Notes: a model not told the origin generated them from the sequence alone. A stretch of 64,000 nt of DNA from Sphingomonas faeni (GCF_030817315.1 NZ_JAUSZF010000001.1:2685001-2749000), one strand, 5' to 3'. Counted from the first letter of the stretch, positions 25,533-34,961 are shown. Made by a program: numbers and translations.

Positions 25533-26966
25533 ATACTTCTGATGCTGGCAGCGCTGGCAATCCTCTTCATCACCCTCGCGCTCCTTCGCCCGGTAGACCA
25601 CGACGAGAGCCAATACGTCGCCGCCGCCGCGCTCACCGCCCACGGCCTCCTCCCCTACCGGGACTTCGCGTACCTCCAGACCCCGCTCCAGCCCTACCTC
25701 TTCGCACCCGTCGCAGCCCTAGCCGGCCCCTGGACCTGGCCAGCGCTCCGCATCCTCAACGCGCTGCTCGGCGTCGTGACGATAGCCTGCATCCACACCG
25801 CCGCCCGAACCCTCGGCGCCAAACCCAAAGCCGCACTTGCCTGCGCAGCCCTGTTCGCGACCTGCGACATCCTTCTCTTCAGCATCGGCACCGCGCGTAA
25901 CGACGCGCTTCCCGCCGCGCTTCTGGCGGCCGCACTCCCCCTGATCGTCCGCCCCGCCATCACGCACAAAACCGCCGCACTCGCCGGCCTCCTCCTCGCC
26001 AGCGCCGCCGCCGCGAAGATCTCCTACGCGTTCCCCGCGCTGGCCTACGGCGTCTACGCGCTGGTCGATCGCCGCCACCGCCCTGCCGCGATCCTGCTCG
26101 GCACAGTCCCGGTGATCGCCTTCGTTGCGTGGAGTTACGCCACGAGCCCGGCCGGGTTCGTGTTCGGCACTTTCACCTTCCCGGCACGCGCCCCCGCCGA
26201 ATATTACGCACTCCGCCCGTGGAAGACGTCGCTGCCCGCCAAGGCGATCGATACGCTCAAGTTCCTCGCGCTCGGCGCAGCCCTCCCCGCGCTCGCGCTG
26301 GTCGCGCGCGACGCCTGGCGACGCCGCACGGTCGGACTGCTCGATTGGCTAATCCTCGCCGGCTTGATCGCCGCACTGCTGCCGTTCCCGACGTGGCGGC
26401 AATATCTCCTCCCGGCCCTGCCCGCGTTGTTCGTCCGCCTCTCGATGATCCCGCCCCCGAGCCGTGCATGGCGGATCGCGTTCGCGACATTCGCCATCGC
26501 CGGCCTCGCCCCCTCGGTCGCGGCCCTGGCGGATTCGGACGGCCTCTCGCTGACCCAGGCCCAGCGCGAAGGCCGAGCGGTCGGCCGCACGCTCGACCGA
26601 CGTGGACTCGAAGGCCCGATCACCACGCTATCTCCGCAAGTCCTACCCGCGGCCAATCGCCTGCCTGACCCCGCCTTCGCCACCGGCCCGTTCTATTTCC
26701 GCAGCACAACGCTGCTCGACGCGTCTCAGGAACGCGCACTTCACTTGATCTCCAGAGCGCGCATAAAGCTCGACGGATCGACGATTCTCACCGGCGGCGA
26801 AGGCCCAGCGACCAGCGGCGACGCCAGCCTCGACCACGCACTCGCCAGCGCCGCGCGCGACGCCGGGTACGACGCGATCCCGATCCCCGGCACGCGCTTC
26901 ACAGCCTTTAGGCCGCCAGCTCGCGCCCCTGCTTCGCCGCAACCAGTCCCGCATAATAGTCCATGA
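25527..26966 (+). CDS. multispanning glycosyltransferase-like membrane protein (GT39/PMT-like)
   Basis: A 479-residue polytopic membrane protein. After the first helix comes PVDHDESQYVAAAAL, resembling the catalytic D/E loop of GT-C enzymes that use polyprenyl-phosphate sugars. About eight to ten further hydrophobic segments follow (including ALAGLLLASAAAAKISYAF and LIAALLPFPTWRQYLLPAL) and a C-terminal soluble part of about 130 residues. Family assignment is by architecture and this motif, so treat the function as probable only. The start is either GTG 25527, made by the adjoining palindrome, or ATG 25542 in the helix; neither has a good ribosome site. Its 3' end overlaps the convergent GT4 gene by 59 bp. 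Confidence 0.72.
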   Translation: MNILLMLAALAILFITLALLRPVDHDESQYVAAAALTAHGLLPYRDFAYLQTPLQPYLFAPVAALAGPWTWPALRILNALLGVVTIACIHTAARTLGAKPKAALACAALFATCDILLFSIGTARNDALPAALLAAALPLIVRPAITHKTAALAGLLLASAAAAKISYAFPALAYGVYALVDRRHRPAAILLGTVPVIAFVAWSYATSPAGFVFGTFTFPARAPAEYYALRPWKTSLPAKAIDTLKFLALGAALPALALVARDAWRRRTVGLLDWLILAGLIAALLPFPTWRQYLLPALPALFVRLSMIPPPSRAWRIAFATFAIAGLAPSVAALADSDGLSLTQAQREGRAVGRTLDRRGLEGPITTLSPQVLPAANRLPDPAFATGPFYFRSTTLLDASQERALHLISRARIKLDGSTILTGGEGPATSGDASLDHALASAARDAGYDAIPIPGTRFTAFRPPARAPASPQPVPHNSP

Positions 26967-28092
26967 GCTCGACCGCATGCTCGCGGTCGCTGCGCACATG
27001 CCGCGCCGCCACCGCCGCGGCACGCCGAAGCATCGCCGGATCGCGCGCGAACAACCGCCCGATCGCCGCCGCCGCACTCTCCGCATCGCGCGCCGCGTAA
27101 AGTTCGCTCGCATGGCGGTCCGCGACTTCGGCGCACCCGCCCGTATCCGGCACGATCAGCGGCAGGCCCGACGCCATCGCCTCCGATGCGACCAGCCCGA
27201 ACGGCTCCGCCTCCGACCCGTGGATCAGCGCGTCGCAGCTCGCCATGATCCGCGCGAGCCGCTCCCGGTCATACACCGGCGCGAACATCCGGATATGCGG
27301 CGAGCCGCCGATCCGCCGCTGGATCGCCTTGGTCTGCGCACCCGCGCCGATCAGGACCAGCCCGACCGGCAAAGTCGCCCCCGCCCGCGCCACCGCATCG
27401 ACCACTAGCGGCCAACGCTTCTCACCGTGATGCCGGCCGAGCCCGAGCAGCAGCATCCCGTCCTCGGGCAATCCGCACTGCCGCAGCAACGCCGCGCGCA
27501 ACCGCGTGTCGCGCAGGTCGGGCGAGAAATGTCCGCGCTCGATCCCCAACGGCATTGCGGCATCGATGCGGACGCCACGCGCGCGCAACCGCTTCTCCAG
27601 CGCCGGACCATTGGTGACGACGACGTCGTATTTCTCGAGGAAGCGGTTCATGTACCGACTGTACCAGGCGAAGCCGCGCTCGATCTGGTCATGGCTCGCG
27701 ACGCCCGCGAACCAGCGCTGTGCGTACGCCGCGATGTTGTCGTTGTGCATAAAGAACGCCTTCACCGCGCGGCCCTGCCAGTCGCCGACGAACCACGCCG
27801 GCCGCCACGGCGAGCAGCATTCGACCACGTCGGGATCGAGATCGTCGAGCACGCGGTGGATCGCGCCCTCGTCCCAGAACAGCCCGTAGTTGCGATCGAA
27901 CGGCATGCCCGGCGACTTGAGGTAGATGATTCGCCCGCCGCCCGGCCGTTCCTCGACGCGGTCCTGTCTGCCGGGCGCGACGACGATCAGTTCATGGCCC
28001 ATGTCCGCCATGATGCCCATCTTGCGGTCGACATAGGTTCGCACGCCGCCGCCGGTCGGCGAGTAGAACTCGTTGACGTCGACGATCCTCAC
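26908..28092 (-). CDS. GT4 family glycosyltransferase
   Basis: A 394-residue GT-B glycosyltransferase, likely cytoplasmic at the membrane. N-terminal domain: MRIVDVNEFYSPTGGGVRTY, with the Gly-rich loop. C-terminal donor-binding domain: LLGLGRHHGEKRWPLVVDA, the helix HGSEAEPFGLVASEAMASGLP with the E-x7-E motif, and VPDTGG. The donor is a nucleotide sugar; the acceptor is unknown. It is last in a minus-strand run after the membrane protein (28615-29547) and DUF2141 genes, with 10 bp to the latter. Confidence 0.9.
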   Translation of the reverse strand: MRIVDVNEFYSPTGGGVRTYVDRKMGIMADMGHELIVVAPGRQDRVEERPGGGRIIYLKSPGMPFDRNYGLFWDEGAIHRVLDDLDPDVVECCSPWRPAWFVGDWQGRAVKAFFMHNDNIAAYAQRWFAGVASHDQIERGFAWYSRYMNRFLEKYDVVVTNGPALEKRLRARGVRIDAAMPLGIERGHFSPDLRDTRLRAALLRQCGLPEDGMLLLGLGRHHGEKRWPLVVDAVARAGATLPVGLVLIGAGAQTKAIQRRIGGSPHIRMFAPVYDRERLARIMASCDALIHGSEAEPFGLVASEAMASGLPLIVPDTGGCAEVADRHASELYAARDAESAAAAIGRLFARDPAMLRRAAAVAARHVRSDREHAVELMDYYAGLVAAKQGRELAA

Positions 28093-28102
28093 AGGCGAGC
28101 CC

Positions 28103-28618
28103 TCACGGCGTGACAGGCCCGAACCCGCCGAGCCCGCGCAGATACTGCACGGTGATCCGCACCGTGGTCACGCCGGCACCGACCTCGACCAGCGCCTGTT
28201 CGACCTTGGGGCGCGATCGTCCGAGCTTCACGTTGCTCGCGAACCCGGCGCCATCGGTCCAGAAACTGAACTTGTTCTTGCCGTCGCGATTATGCGTCAG
28301 CAACAGCGCGTAGCGGCCCGGTCGCGGCACCCTGATGCACAGCATCGGCGCGCCGCTCGGCGGCGTCGACACCACCACCCGCCGGAACGTCTTGCCCGCC
28401 GCGATCAGGACGTGGTCGTCCTTCAGGAAATCTGCTTCCTCGCCGGGATAGAGTTCGAGTTTCAACTCGCCCGTGCGATCCTTCAATCCGGTGATTTCGA
28501 CCGCAATCGCCGGCCCCCCTCCCGGTCGGCACGCCGCGGCGTCGCTGCCGAGCACCTGCGCGCCGGCCGGTCCCGCAAGCGCAGCGATCGCGACCAGCGC
28601 GACACAGGCGCGGATCAC
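28103..28618 (-). CDS. DUF2141 family secreted protein
   Basis: A 171-residue exported protein of the DUF2141 family. It starts at GTG 28618 (VIRACVALVAIAALAGPAGAQ, a signal peptide), overlapping the stop of the preceding membrane-protein gene (GTGA). The mature part is mostly beta: EITGLKDRTGELKLELYP, CIRVPRPGRYALLLTHNRDGKNKF and FGPVTP near the end. The HNRDGKNKF segment is typical for the family, whose role is unknown. Genomic linkage to two glycosyltransferases suggests an envelope role, which is inference. Confidence 0.85.
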   Translation of the reverse strand: MIRACVALVAIAALAGPAGAQVLGSDAAACRPGGGPAIAVEITGLKDRTGELKLELYPGEEADFLKDDHVLIAAGKTFRRVVVSTPPSGAPMLCIRVPRPGRYALLLTHNRDGKNKFSFWTDGAGFASNVKLGRSRPKVEQALVEVGAGVTTVRITVQYLRGLGGFGPVTP

Positions 28619-29547
28619 GCGCGCAACCGGGTGAGCCCGGCATGGATGCCGAACAGGATGATCAGCGCGACGTGCACCAGCAGCGTCAGCGCGGCGGTGA
28701 ACGCGATCAGTTCCGACAGCGCCTGATCCTGCCCGATCAACAGAATCGCGGCGTTGGCGAACAGCAGGTCCTTGTTCGGCACCAGCGGCAGGCGCGATAC
28801 CAGCAGGCGCCCGGCGGCCAGGAACAGCCACATGCCAACTGGCACGCCCGGCAGCGCGAAATGCCACGCGAACGCGATCAGCACCGATCCACACAGCAGC
28901 CGTATGCAGTGGATCCCGAATACCCACCACAGTTTCGCACGCGGCAGGGAGAATACCCGTCGCGAGAAGATCAGGAACGGCAACGAGATCGCCAGCGTCA
29001 CGCCGGCCGACGCCAGCACCGTGCGGAACTGATCGTGCGTCAACAGATGCCGGCCGAGCGGCAACGCGATCGCCACCAGCAGCAGCGTGACCGCATTGCC
29101 CGCGATCGCCGACAGGATCGACACGTCCTTCACCGCACCGAACGGCGACGCCACCATCCGCGCCTTCGCCCGCGCCCAGGCGTAAAAATACGCGTCGCCC
29201 GAGTAGCCGAACACGACTTCGTTCGCGATCCGCTTCTTGATCAGCGCGACGAGGCCGCCGAGGGGGATGCCCCATAGCCGCCGGAAGATGACGTAATCCC
29301 CGGTCGGCGGCGACATGTAGAGCAAGCCGAAACACAGGTAGAAGCGCGGGTCCTGCGGTACCGATCGCGTAAGTCCGACGAGGCCGTGCCCGAGCAACTC
29401 GCGCCCCAGCCCGACGATCATGGCCAAAGTCAGCACCGCACCGATGATCGCGGGCCAGCGGCTGCCAAGCGTCTTCAGCGGCTCGAGCCCGACGCGCGCG
29501 ATATCCGCATAGCCGTCGCGGTCGGCAGTTTTCGTACGGAAGTTCAC
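28615..29547 (-). CDS. integral membrane protein, unassigned (LPG synthase-like topology)
   Basis: A 310-residue membrane protein with about seven to eight hydrophobic segments. The first is WPAIIGAVLTLAMIVGLG near residue 35; the last, near residue 290, is LTLLVHVALIILFGIHAGL. I do not recognise a diagnostic motif. The pattern, with a charged stretch FRRLWGIPLGGLVALIKKRI and a central GNAVTLLLVAIALPL, recalls the flippase-like membrane half of lysylphosphatidylglycerol synthases (UPF0104), but this is a weak comparison. It is first in a minus-strand operon with DUF2141 and GT4 genes and divergent from another GT4 gene. Confidence 0.7.
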   Translation of the reverse strand: MNFRTKTADRDGYADIARVGLEPLKTLGSRWPAIIGAVLTLAMIVGLGRELLGHGLVGLTRSVPQDPRFYLCFGLLYMSPPTGDYVIFRRLWGIPLGGLVALIKKRIANEVVFGYSGDAYFYAWARAKARMVASPFGAVKDVSILSAIAGNAVTLLLVAIALPLGRHLLTHDQFRTVLASAGVTLAISLPFLIFSRRVFSLPRAKLWWVFGIHCIRLLCGSVLIAFAWHFALPGVPVGMWLFLAAGRLLVSRLPLVPNKDLLFANAAILLIGQDQALSELIAFTAALTLLVHVALIILFGIHAGLTRLRA

Positions 29548-29720
29548 TCGCCGGTCCTCAAACCATTGTCCTCAAGCCATCCTGACGCCCGTTGCCCGCC
29601 GCCCCCTGCTGCCCACCGTCGCGCGGCCTGATAGCCGCCCGCCATCGTGCATGCACGCAAAGTCGGTTTCAATCGGTCCCGATCTCCGCTTTATCCATCG
29701 CGCATCATGATGACCCCCAT

Positions 29721-30785
29721 ATGTCACTCCTGAGCGAACCACCGACCGCGCGGCACATCCTGACCTATGCCAGGGATTTGCGCGGCGGCGGGGTCGAACG
29801 CGCACAACTGCGCCTCGCGCGCGGCTGGTTGGCGGCGGGGCGGCGCGTGACGCTGGCGATCGAGGATATTTCTGGGCCGCTGGCGGCGGAACTGCCGGCT
29901 GGGCTGGAGATCGTCGCGCCGTCGCGGTTGCTGGCGTTGCCGGGGGTGGTTCGGCGTTTTTCGCCGGATGTGATCTTCTGCCCGGGTAATTTCTATACCG
30001 GGATTGCGGCCTGGACCCGGCTGCAGCTTGGGAAGACCTGTCCGCCGATCGTCGCCAAGATGTCCAACGCGCCTGCGCGCGGCGATCATGGCTGGGCGAT
30101 GCACGCTGCGCATCAGCTTTGGCTGGCGCGGCACAGGAGTTTTCTCGATCACTTGGTGGCGATGACTCCGGCCACTGCGGAGGAGGCTGCGCGGGCGACG
30201 CGGATGGTCGGGCGGACAAGCGTCATCCCGAACCCGCCGGCGTTGCCGATTGCGGGCGCACTGCCCGATCTGCCCGCGCGTTTCATTCTCGGCGTCGGTC
30301 GGCTCGAACCGCAGAAGCGCTGGGACCGGCTGATCGCCGCGCTGCCGCTGTTGGCGGACCGGACGGTACCGCTGGTGATCCTTGGCGAAGGGAGTGAGCG
30401 GGACGCGATCGAGGCTCAGATCCGGGCACTGGGTTTGGAGGGTCGCGTCCTCCTGCTCGGCCATAGCGGCGATCCCCTCCCGGCGATGGCCCGCGCGACC
30501 GTGCTGGCGCTGACCTCCGATTACGAAGGGGTGCCGGGGGTGTTGCGCGAGGCGCTGTCGGTCGGGACGCCGGTGGTCTCGACCGATTCGAGCGCGGCGG
30601 TCGCGGAGATTGTAGACCGGCCTGACCGCGGCACGGTCATCGCGAGAGACGATGCCGAGGCGTTGGTCGAAGCGCTGAACGCGTGGCTAGCGCCGACTGG
30701 GCAGCGGCCGGAGCCGGTCCCGCAGCCGGGTGCGGACTCGGCGGAGCGCTACCTTGCGCTCTTCGACCAGTTGGTAAGGCGGTAG
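29721..30785 (+). CDS. GT4 family glycosyltransferase
   Basis: A 354-residue GT-B glycosyltransferase. N-terminal acceptor domain: HILTYARDLRGGGVERAQLRLA. C-terminal donor domain: FILGVGRLEPQKRWDRLIAAL, the turn VLLLGHSGDPLPAMARA, and SDYEGVPGVLREALSVGTPVV with the conserved glutamates. I chose the ATG at 29721 (MSLLSEPPTARH) because the conserved sequence begins there; there is only a weak ribosome site. It is divergent from the membrane protein/DUF2141/GT4 operon, with 173 bp between that holds no recognisable gene. Confidence 0.9.
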   Translation: MSLLSEPPTARHILTYARDLRGGGVERAQLRLARGWLAAGRRVTLAIEDISGPLAAELPAGLEIVAPSRLLALPGVVRRFSPDVIFCPGNFYTGIAAWTRLQLGKTCPPIVAKMSNAPARGDHGWAMHAAHQLWLARHRSFLDHLVAMTPATAEEAARATRMVGRTSVIPNPPALPIAGALPDLPARFILGVGRLEPQKRWDRLIAALPLLADRTVPLVILGEGSERDAIEAQIRALGLEGRVLLLGHSGDPLPAMARATVLALTSDYEGVPGVLREALSVGTPVVSTDSSAAVAEIVDRPDRGTVIARDDAEALVEALNAWLAPTGQRPEPVPQPGADSAERYLALFDQLVRR

Positions 30786-30834
30786 CGCCTCTACTTCGTT
30801 CCCCGCCTCAATAACGTTCGGGGCCCCCACCTTC

Positions 30835-30910
30835 CGTCATCCCCGCGGACGCGGGGACGCATATCCTCAGGGGTTTGCCAGTATGGGTCCCCGCGTCCGC
30901 GGGGATGACG
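30835..30910. repeat. palindromic intergenic element, family C copy 6
   Basis: cgtcatccccgcggacgcgg with the inverse ccgcgtccgcggggatgacg around a short core. Nearly perfect inverted ends of about 20 bp, between two convergent genes. Confidence 0.75.
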
Positions 30911-30960
30911 GGGAGTGGGGTTGAATCCGCATCAGTTGAAAGCGGGTACGCTAAACTGGA

Positions 30961-32034
30961 TCAGGCCGTAGCCTCACCACTCGCCTCAGCCTTTTCCTCT
31001 TCCCGCTCAGACCGCCGCTCCAGCGCGGTCTTCAGCATCGCGGTCATCGGGTCGGCTAGCGCCAGCCCCAATATCCCGAACAGCGCGCTCGCCAGGATCT
31101 GCGCACCCAGCGTCAGCGCCGGCGGCAGGTCGACCGTGCGCTTGGCGACCATCGGCACGATCACGTATCCGTCGATCGTCTGCACCACGAGGTACGTGCC
31201 GATCGCCCAATAGCCGGTATCGACGCCCGCGCTGAACCCGACTGCGACCATCAGCACGCCGGTCACGATCGCGCCGACGTTGGGGATGAACGCCAGGATG
31301 CCCGCGATGATGCCGAGTAGCATCGCCATCGGAACGCCACCAATCGTCAGCGCGATACCCGTCGCGACACCCTCGACCGCCATGCCGAGCAGGCGGCCAG
31401 CCAGCAGCTTGCGCAACGTGTCGCCCATCTTGACCAGCGTCTTGGCGAACTCGGGCCGCAGGTCGATCGGCACCATCCACTGGAGCCCGCGCGAATAGGT
31501 CCCCGGATCCATCGCGATGAACAGCCCGAGGATCAGAATCATGAACATGCTGGTCAGCGCGCCGATCGCGGTGCCGACCCACGACGTCACCCGACCGACC
31601 GAGCCCAGCGCCTGCTTGACGATTCCGTTGACGTCCGACGCGCCCGGCATGAGCCCTTGCGAAGTCAGATAGCCGGTGAAGCGATTGGCCTGCGATTCCA
31701 GCGTCGAGCGCAGCTGGGTCACCTGTTCGGTCACTTGCACGCCGGTCAGGACGAAGGTTCCGACCAGGAACGCGAACGTCAGCAACACGACAATCAGCAG
31801 CCGCCAGCCGCGCCCGATCGGCAGCACCCGCCCGAGCAGCCGCACGCCGCCATCGAGCAAAGCCGCGAACACGACGCCGGCAAAGATGATCAGCAACGGC
31901 TGGACCAGCACGATCAGCAGCGCGATCAGACAGGCGAGCCCGAGCCAGATGACCGCACGCTTCAATTCCTTGCGCAGGAACGGATCGCGCATCTCGACCG
32001 GGCTGAGTTCGGTGACGGCTTTGTCGTCGGCCAC
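30961..32034 (-). CDS. AI-2E family transporter (PerM/YdiK-like)
   Basis: A 357-residue inner-membrane permease of the AI-2E family, whose members include exporters and Na+/H+-type transporters; the substrate here is unknown. Hydrophobic segments are visible near residues 30-60 (paired), 65-90, 150-180 and in the C-terminal half. The latter includes the family pattern GIIAGILAFIPNVGAIVTGVL and, near the end, PPALTLGAQILASALFGILGLALADP. Its start is 1 bp after the lepB stop, so it is the last gene of the pyrE-pdxJ-acpS-lepB series. Confidence 0.92.
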   Translation of the reverse strand: MADDKAVTELSPVEMRDPFLRKELKRAVIWLGLACLIALLIVLVQPLLIIFAGVVFAALLDGGVRLLGRVLPIGRGWRLLIVVLLTFAFLVGTFVLTGVQVTEQVTQLRSTLESQANRFTGYLTSQGLMPGASDVNGIVKQALGSVGRVTSWVGTAIGALTSMFMILILGLFIAMDPGTYSRGLQWMVPIDLRPEFAKTLVKMGDTLRKLLAGRLLGMAVEGVATGIALTIGGVPMAMLLGIIAGILAFIPNVGAIVTGVLMVAVGFSAGVDTGYWAIGTYLVVQTIDGYVIVPMVAKRTVDLPPALTLGAQILASALFGILGLALADPMTAMLKTALERRSEREEEKAEASGEATA

Positions 32035-32035
32035 C

Positions 32036-33031
32036 TCAGCTGGCCTTGGCGGGATGAAGCGACGTGCCGGCGCGGTCCGAGCGCAGCGAACTCCACCAGG
32101 TCAGCGGATTGAACGTTGCGTCGCCGTCGAGGCTGAAGGTGATGAACTCTGCGCGGCCGCCGAGATTCTCGTACGGCACCGCACCACCCAGCCCGAGCTG
32201 GCTGAGGGCGAACCGGCTGTCGGCGGAGCGATCGCGGTTGTCGCCCATCAGGAAGACATGGTCGGCGGGGATCGTTATCTCCGCGAAATTGTCGCCCTGG
32301 CTATCCGATTCGAGATCGATCGTCTCGTAGCGGCGACCATTGGGCAGCGTCTCGGTATAGGTCGGCAGGCGGCACATTGCGCGACCGTCGGGCAGCGTTT
32401 CGCGCGCGCCGGGATAGTCGATCTCGCTGCACGGGCTGTTGGTGTCGACCGGGATCAGTGTGTCGTGCAAAGCGCCCCGCTTCACCGCGACGCCGTTGAG
32501 GAACACGATCCCGCCGCGCACTGCCAGTCTGTCGCCGGGTAGGCCGATGACGCGCTTAATATAGTCGTTATGCGTGCCCGGCGGCGTCACGATCACCACG
32601 TCGCCGCGCGTCGGCAGCGAGCCGAACAGACGGCCGTGTATGAACGGCAGCGACACGCTCCAGCTGTCTTCCTGCTGGCGCAGCACAACGCCCTTGAAGA
32701 TCGCGACCGGGTTCGGGATCGTCGGCGAGACGAACGACCAGCCATAGGCGAACTTGGTCACCACCAGCCTGTCGCCGATGCGGAGGCCCGGCAGCATCGA
32801 TTCGCTGGGGATATAGAAGGGTTTGGCGATGAAGCTGTGGAAGCCGAGCACGACCAGGATCAGCCAGAAGATCCCCTTCACCTCGCCCCACCAGTCGGTG
32901 CCGCGGCGGCGTGTCGTTTCGGGGTTGGTGGTGGCCGAAGGCGCGGGATCGACCGCGGTGGTCTGCGCGAGGGGGGCCTGCGCGAGGGGCTTTTCCTGGA
33001 ACTCGTTGCCGTCCAACGCCGCGTCCTTCAT
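32036..33031 (-). CDS. lepB: signal peptidase I
   Basis: Inner-membrane protease that removes Sec and Tat signal peptides. The 331-residue protein has a polar Pro/Thr-rich N-terminus and one transmembrane helix at about residues 53-66 ([14 protein letters not shown]). The catalytic serine is Ser78 in PSESMLPG, the general-base lysine is Lys159 in [11 protein letters not shown], and the C-terminal box is [12 protein letters not shown] chose the ATG at 33031 (MKDAALDG), which overlaps the acpS stop by ATGA. Confidence 0.96.
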   Translation of the reverse strand: MKDAALDGNEFQEKPLAQAPLAQTTAVDPAPSATTNPETTRRRGTDWWGEVKGIFWLILVVLGFHSFIAKPFYIPSESMLPGLRIGDRLVVTKFAYGWSFVSPTIPNPVAIFKGVVLRQQEDSWSVSLPFIHGRLFGSLPTRGDVVIVTPPGTHNDYIKRVIGLPGDRLAVRGGIVFLNGVAVKRGALHDTLIPVDTNSPCSEIDYPGARETLPDGRAMCRLPTYTETLPNGRRYETIDLESDSQGDNFAEITIPADHVFLMGDNRDRSADSRFALSQLGLGGAVPYENLGGRAEFITFSLDGDATFNPLTWWSSLRSDRAGTSLHPAKAS

Positions 33032-33462
33032 CGATTCATATCCAGGCTCGTGTCCGGGGATATCAGAGGTATAGCTTCGATGATCACGAAGGCCTGCGCC
33101 CACGGATGATCATCCGTCATCGTCAAATGCACGCGCGCGGCGTGGCCTTCGGGGGTCAACGCGTCAAGCCTCGCTTTGGCGCCCCCGGTCAGCGCCAGCG
33201 TCGGCGCGCCACTGCGTGCGTTGACCACGCCGATGTCCCGCATGAACACGCCCGCGCGAAACCCGGTGCCGACCGCCTTCGAAAACGCTTCCTTGGCGGC
33301 AAACCGCTTCGCTAGCGTGCCGGCTTTGGTGAACGGCCGCCGCGCAGCCTTCGCCCGCTCGACATCGGTAAACACCCGCTGCTCGAACCGGTCCCCGAAC
33401 CGCTCGACCGACGCGGCGATCCGCTCGATATTACACAGGTCGGACCCGAGCCCGATGATCAC
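33028..33462 (-). CDS. acpS: holo-[acyl-carrier-protein] synthase
   Basis: Transfers 4'-phosphopantetheine from CoA to the serine of acyl carrier protein. The 144-residue protein has the signature [15 protein letters not shown] with the metal-binding Asp, then [15 protein letters not shown] with the second ligand Glu. The C-terminal extension after the AcpS core (ending [14 protein letters not shown]) is slightly longer than usual. It overlaps lepB by four bases and is separated from pdxJ by a palindromic repeat. Confidence 0.96.
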   Translation of the reverse strand: MIIGLGSDLCNIERIAASVERFGDRFEQRVFTDVERAKAARRPFTKAGTLAKRFAAKEAFSKAVGTGFRAGVFMRDIGVVNARSGAPTLALTGGAKARLDALTPEGHAARVHLTMTDDHPWAQAFVIIEAIPLISPDTSLDMNR

Positions 33463-33495
33463 GACACGGCCTGGAGTCGGAAGACAAAAGATTCT

Positions 33496-33627
33496 GTTCG
33501 CGCGGAGACGCGGAGACGCGGAGAGTATGAGGGCCGCAGGAGCGGCAAAGAAGAAGTGAGAGGGTCAGCGCTAGCCGCTCGGACCGAAGCCCCCTTCTCC
33601 TCCGCGTCTCCGCGTCTCCGCGTGAAC
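33496..33627. repeat. inverted repeat with tandem gcggaga units (family F)
   Basis: One arm holds three copies of cgcggaga (gttcgcgcggagacgcgg...) and the other its inverse (ctccgcgtctccgcgtctcc, then gcgtgaac). The arms are about 28 bp, separated by about 75 bp. It fills the 177-bp gap between pdxJ and acpS, inside an otherwise tightly packed operon. Confidence 0.75.
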
Positions 33628-33639
33628 AAACCTTCCTCC

Positions 33640-34380
33640 CTACCGCGCCGCATCCATAGCCTCACGCATCAGTCGAACCGCCTCGCCGAGCCCGACGAAC
33701 AGTGCCTCCCCGACCAAGAAATGCCCGATGTTCAGCTCCCGAACCTGACGGATAGCGGCGATCGGGGCAACGTTGCAGTAGGTCAGGCCGTGCCCCGCAT
33801 GCACCTCGATACCGTTCTTCGCCGCCAGCGCCGCAGCGTCAGTCAGCCGCCGCAGCTCCACCGTCCGCGCCTCGCCCGACAGCTCGGCGTACAAGCCGGT
33901 GTGCAGTTCTATCACCGGCACCTTGAGACGCATCGCCGCCTCGATCTGCCGCGCATCCGGTTCGATGAACAGCGACACGCGGATGCCCGCCCCCGCCAGC
34001 GCATCGACCAGCCGCGCCATCCGGTCGTAATGCCCGGCCACGTCGAGGCCGCCCTCGGTGGTCAGCTCCTCGCGCTTTTCCGGTACGATGCACGCGGCAT
34101 GCGGCTTGTGGCGCAGCGCGATGCCGAGCATCTCGTCGGTCGCCGCCATCTCCAGGTTTAGCGGGATCGTTAATTCGGCCGACAGCCGCGCGATGTCGTC
34201 GTCGGTGATGTGCCGGCGATCCTCGCGCAGATGCGCGGTGATCCCGTCCGCCCCTGCCGCCGCCGCGACCAGCGCCGCGCGCACCGGATCGGGGTACCCC
34301 GCCCCCCGCGCGTTTCGCACGGTCGCGACGTGGTCGATGTTCACTCCAAGTCGAAGGTGATCGTTGCCGGGGGGGCTCAT
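33640..34380 (-). CDS. pdxJ: pyridoxine 5'-phosphate synthase
   Basis: Condenses 1-deoxyxylulose 5-phosphate and 3-amino-2-oxopropyl phosphate to pyridoxine 5'-phosphate in the DXP-dependent vitamin B6 pathway. The 246-residue TIM barrel has the family N-terminus [18 protein letters not shown], the conserved [11 protein letters not shown], the catalytic segment [15 protein letters not shown] and the C-terminal [15 protein letters not shown]. Its ATG overlaps the pyrE stop by four bases. Confidence 0.97.
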   Translation of the reverse strand: MSPPGNDHLRLGVNIDHVATVRNARGAGYPDPVRAALVAAAAGADGITAHLREDRRHITDDDIARLSAELTIPLNLEMAATDEMLGIALRHKPHAACIVPEKREELTTEGGLDVAGHYDRMARLVDALAGAGIRVSLFIEPDARQIEAAMRLKVPVIELHTGLYAELSGEARTVELRRLTDAAALAAKNGIEVHAGHGLTYCNVAPIAAIRQVRELNIGHFLVGEALFVGLGEAVRLMREAMDAAR

Positions 34381-34961
34381 GCGGCCGCCCTGCTGCCGGG
34401 CTTGATCGCCGGGATTGCGGCTAGTTCGGGTGGCAGAGCGTCCGCCGAATAGGTCGGCACGTCGAGCCGGATCAGCGGGAAGAACGGCACGCCCAGATCC
34501 GCCGCCCCGTTCGAGCGATCGACCAAGGCGGCCGCCGCGACGGTCACGCCGCCCGCGCGCCCGATCGCCGCGATCGCCTCGCGCGACGACAGGCCGGTGG
34601 TGACGACATCCTCCATCATCAGTACGCGCTGGCCGGCTGCGAGCCGGAATCCGCGGCGCAGTTCGAACACGCCATCGGGTCGCTCCAGGAACATCGCCTC
34701 GACGCCGAGCGCGCGCGCCATCTCATGTCCCGCGATCACACCGCCCATCGCCGGCGACACGACCGCACCGATCTGCCCGCAGATCTCGTCGGGAATCATC
34801 GCGACCAGCGCCTTGGCCAGACGCGCGCCTCGCGCCGGGTCCATCAACACCCGCGCGCATTGCAGATAGCGCGAACTGCGCAGGCCGGAGGACAAAATGA
34901 AATGCCCTTCGAGCAACGCTTCGGCAGCGCGGAATTCGGCGAGCACGTCGTCTTCGGTCAT
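34377..34961 (-). CDS. pyrE: orotate phosphoribosyltransferase
   Basis: Pyrimidine biosynthesis enzyme making OMP from orotate and PRPP. The 194-residue protein has the N-terminal helix ([23 protein letters not shown]), SSRYLQCAR and the PRPP-binding loop [19 protein letters not shown]. It matches the short alphaproteobacterial type. It is first in the pyrE-pdxJ-acpS-lepB-permease series, divergent from ctaC with a 267-bp intergenic region. Confidence 0.96.
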   Translation of the reverse strand: MTEDDVLAEFRAAEALLEGHFILSSGLRSSRYLQCARVLMDPARGARLAKALVAMIPDEICGQIGAVVSPAMGGVIAGHEMARALGVEAMFLERPDGVFELRRGFRLAAGQRVLMMEDVVTTGLSSREAIAAIGRAGGVTVAAAALVDRSNGAADLGVPFFPLIRLDVPTYSADALPPELAAIPAIKPGSRAAA

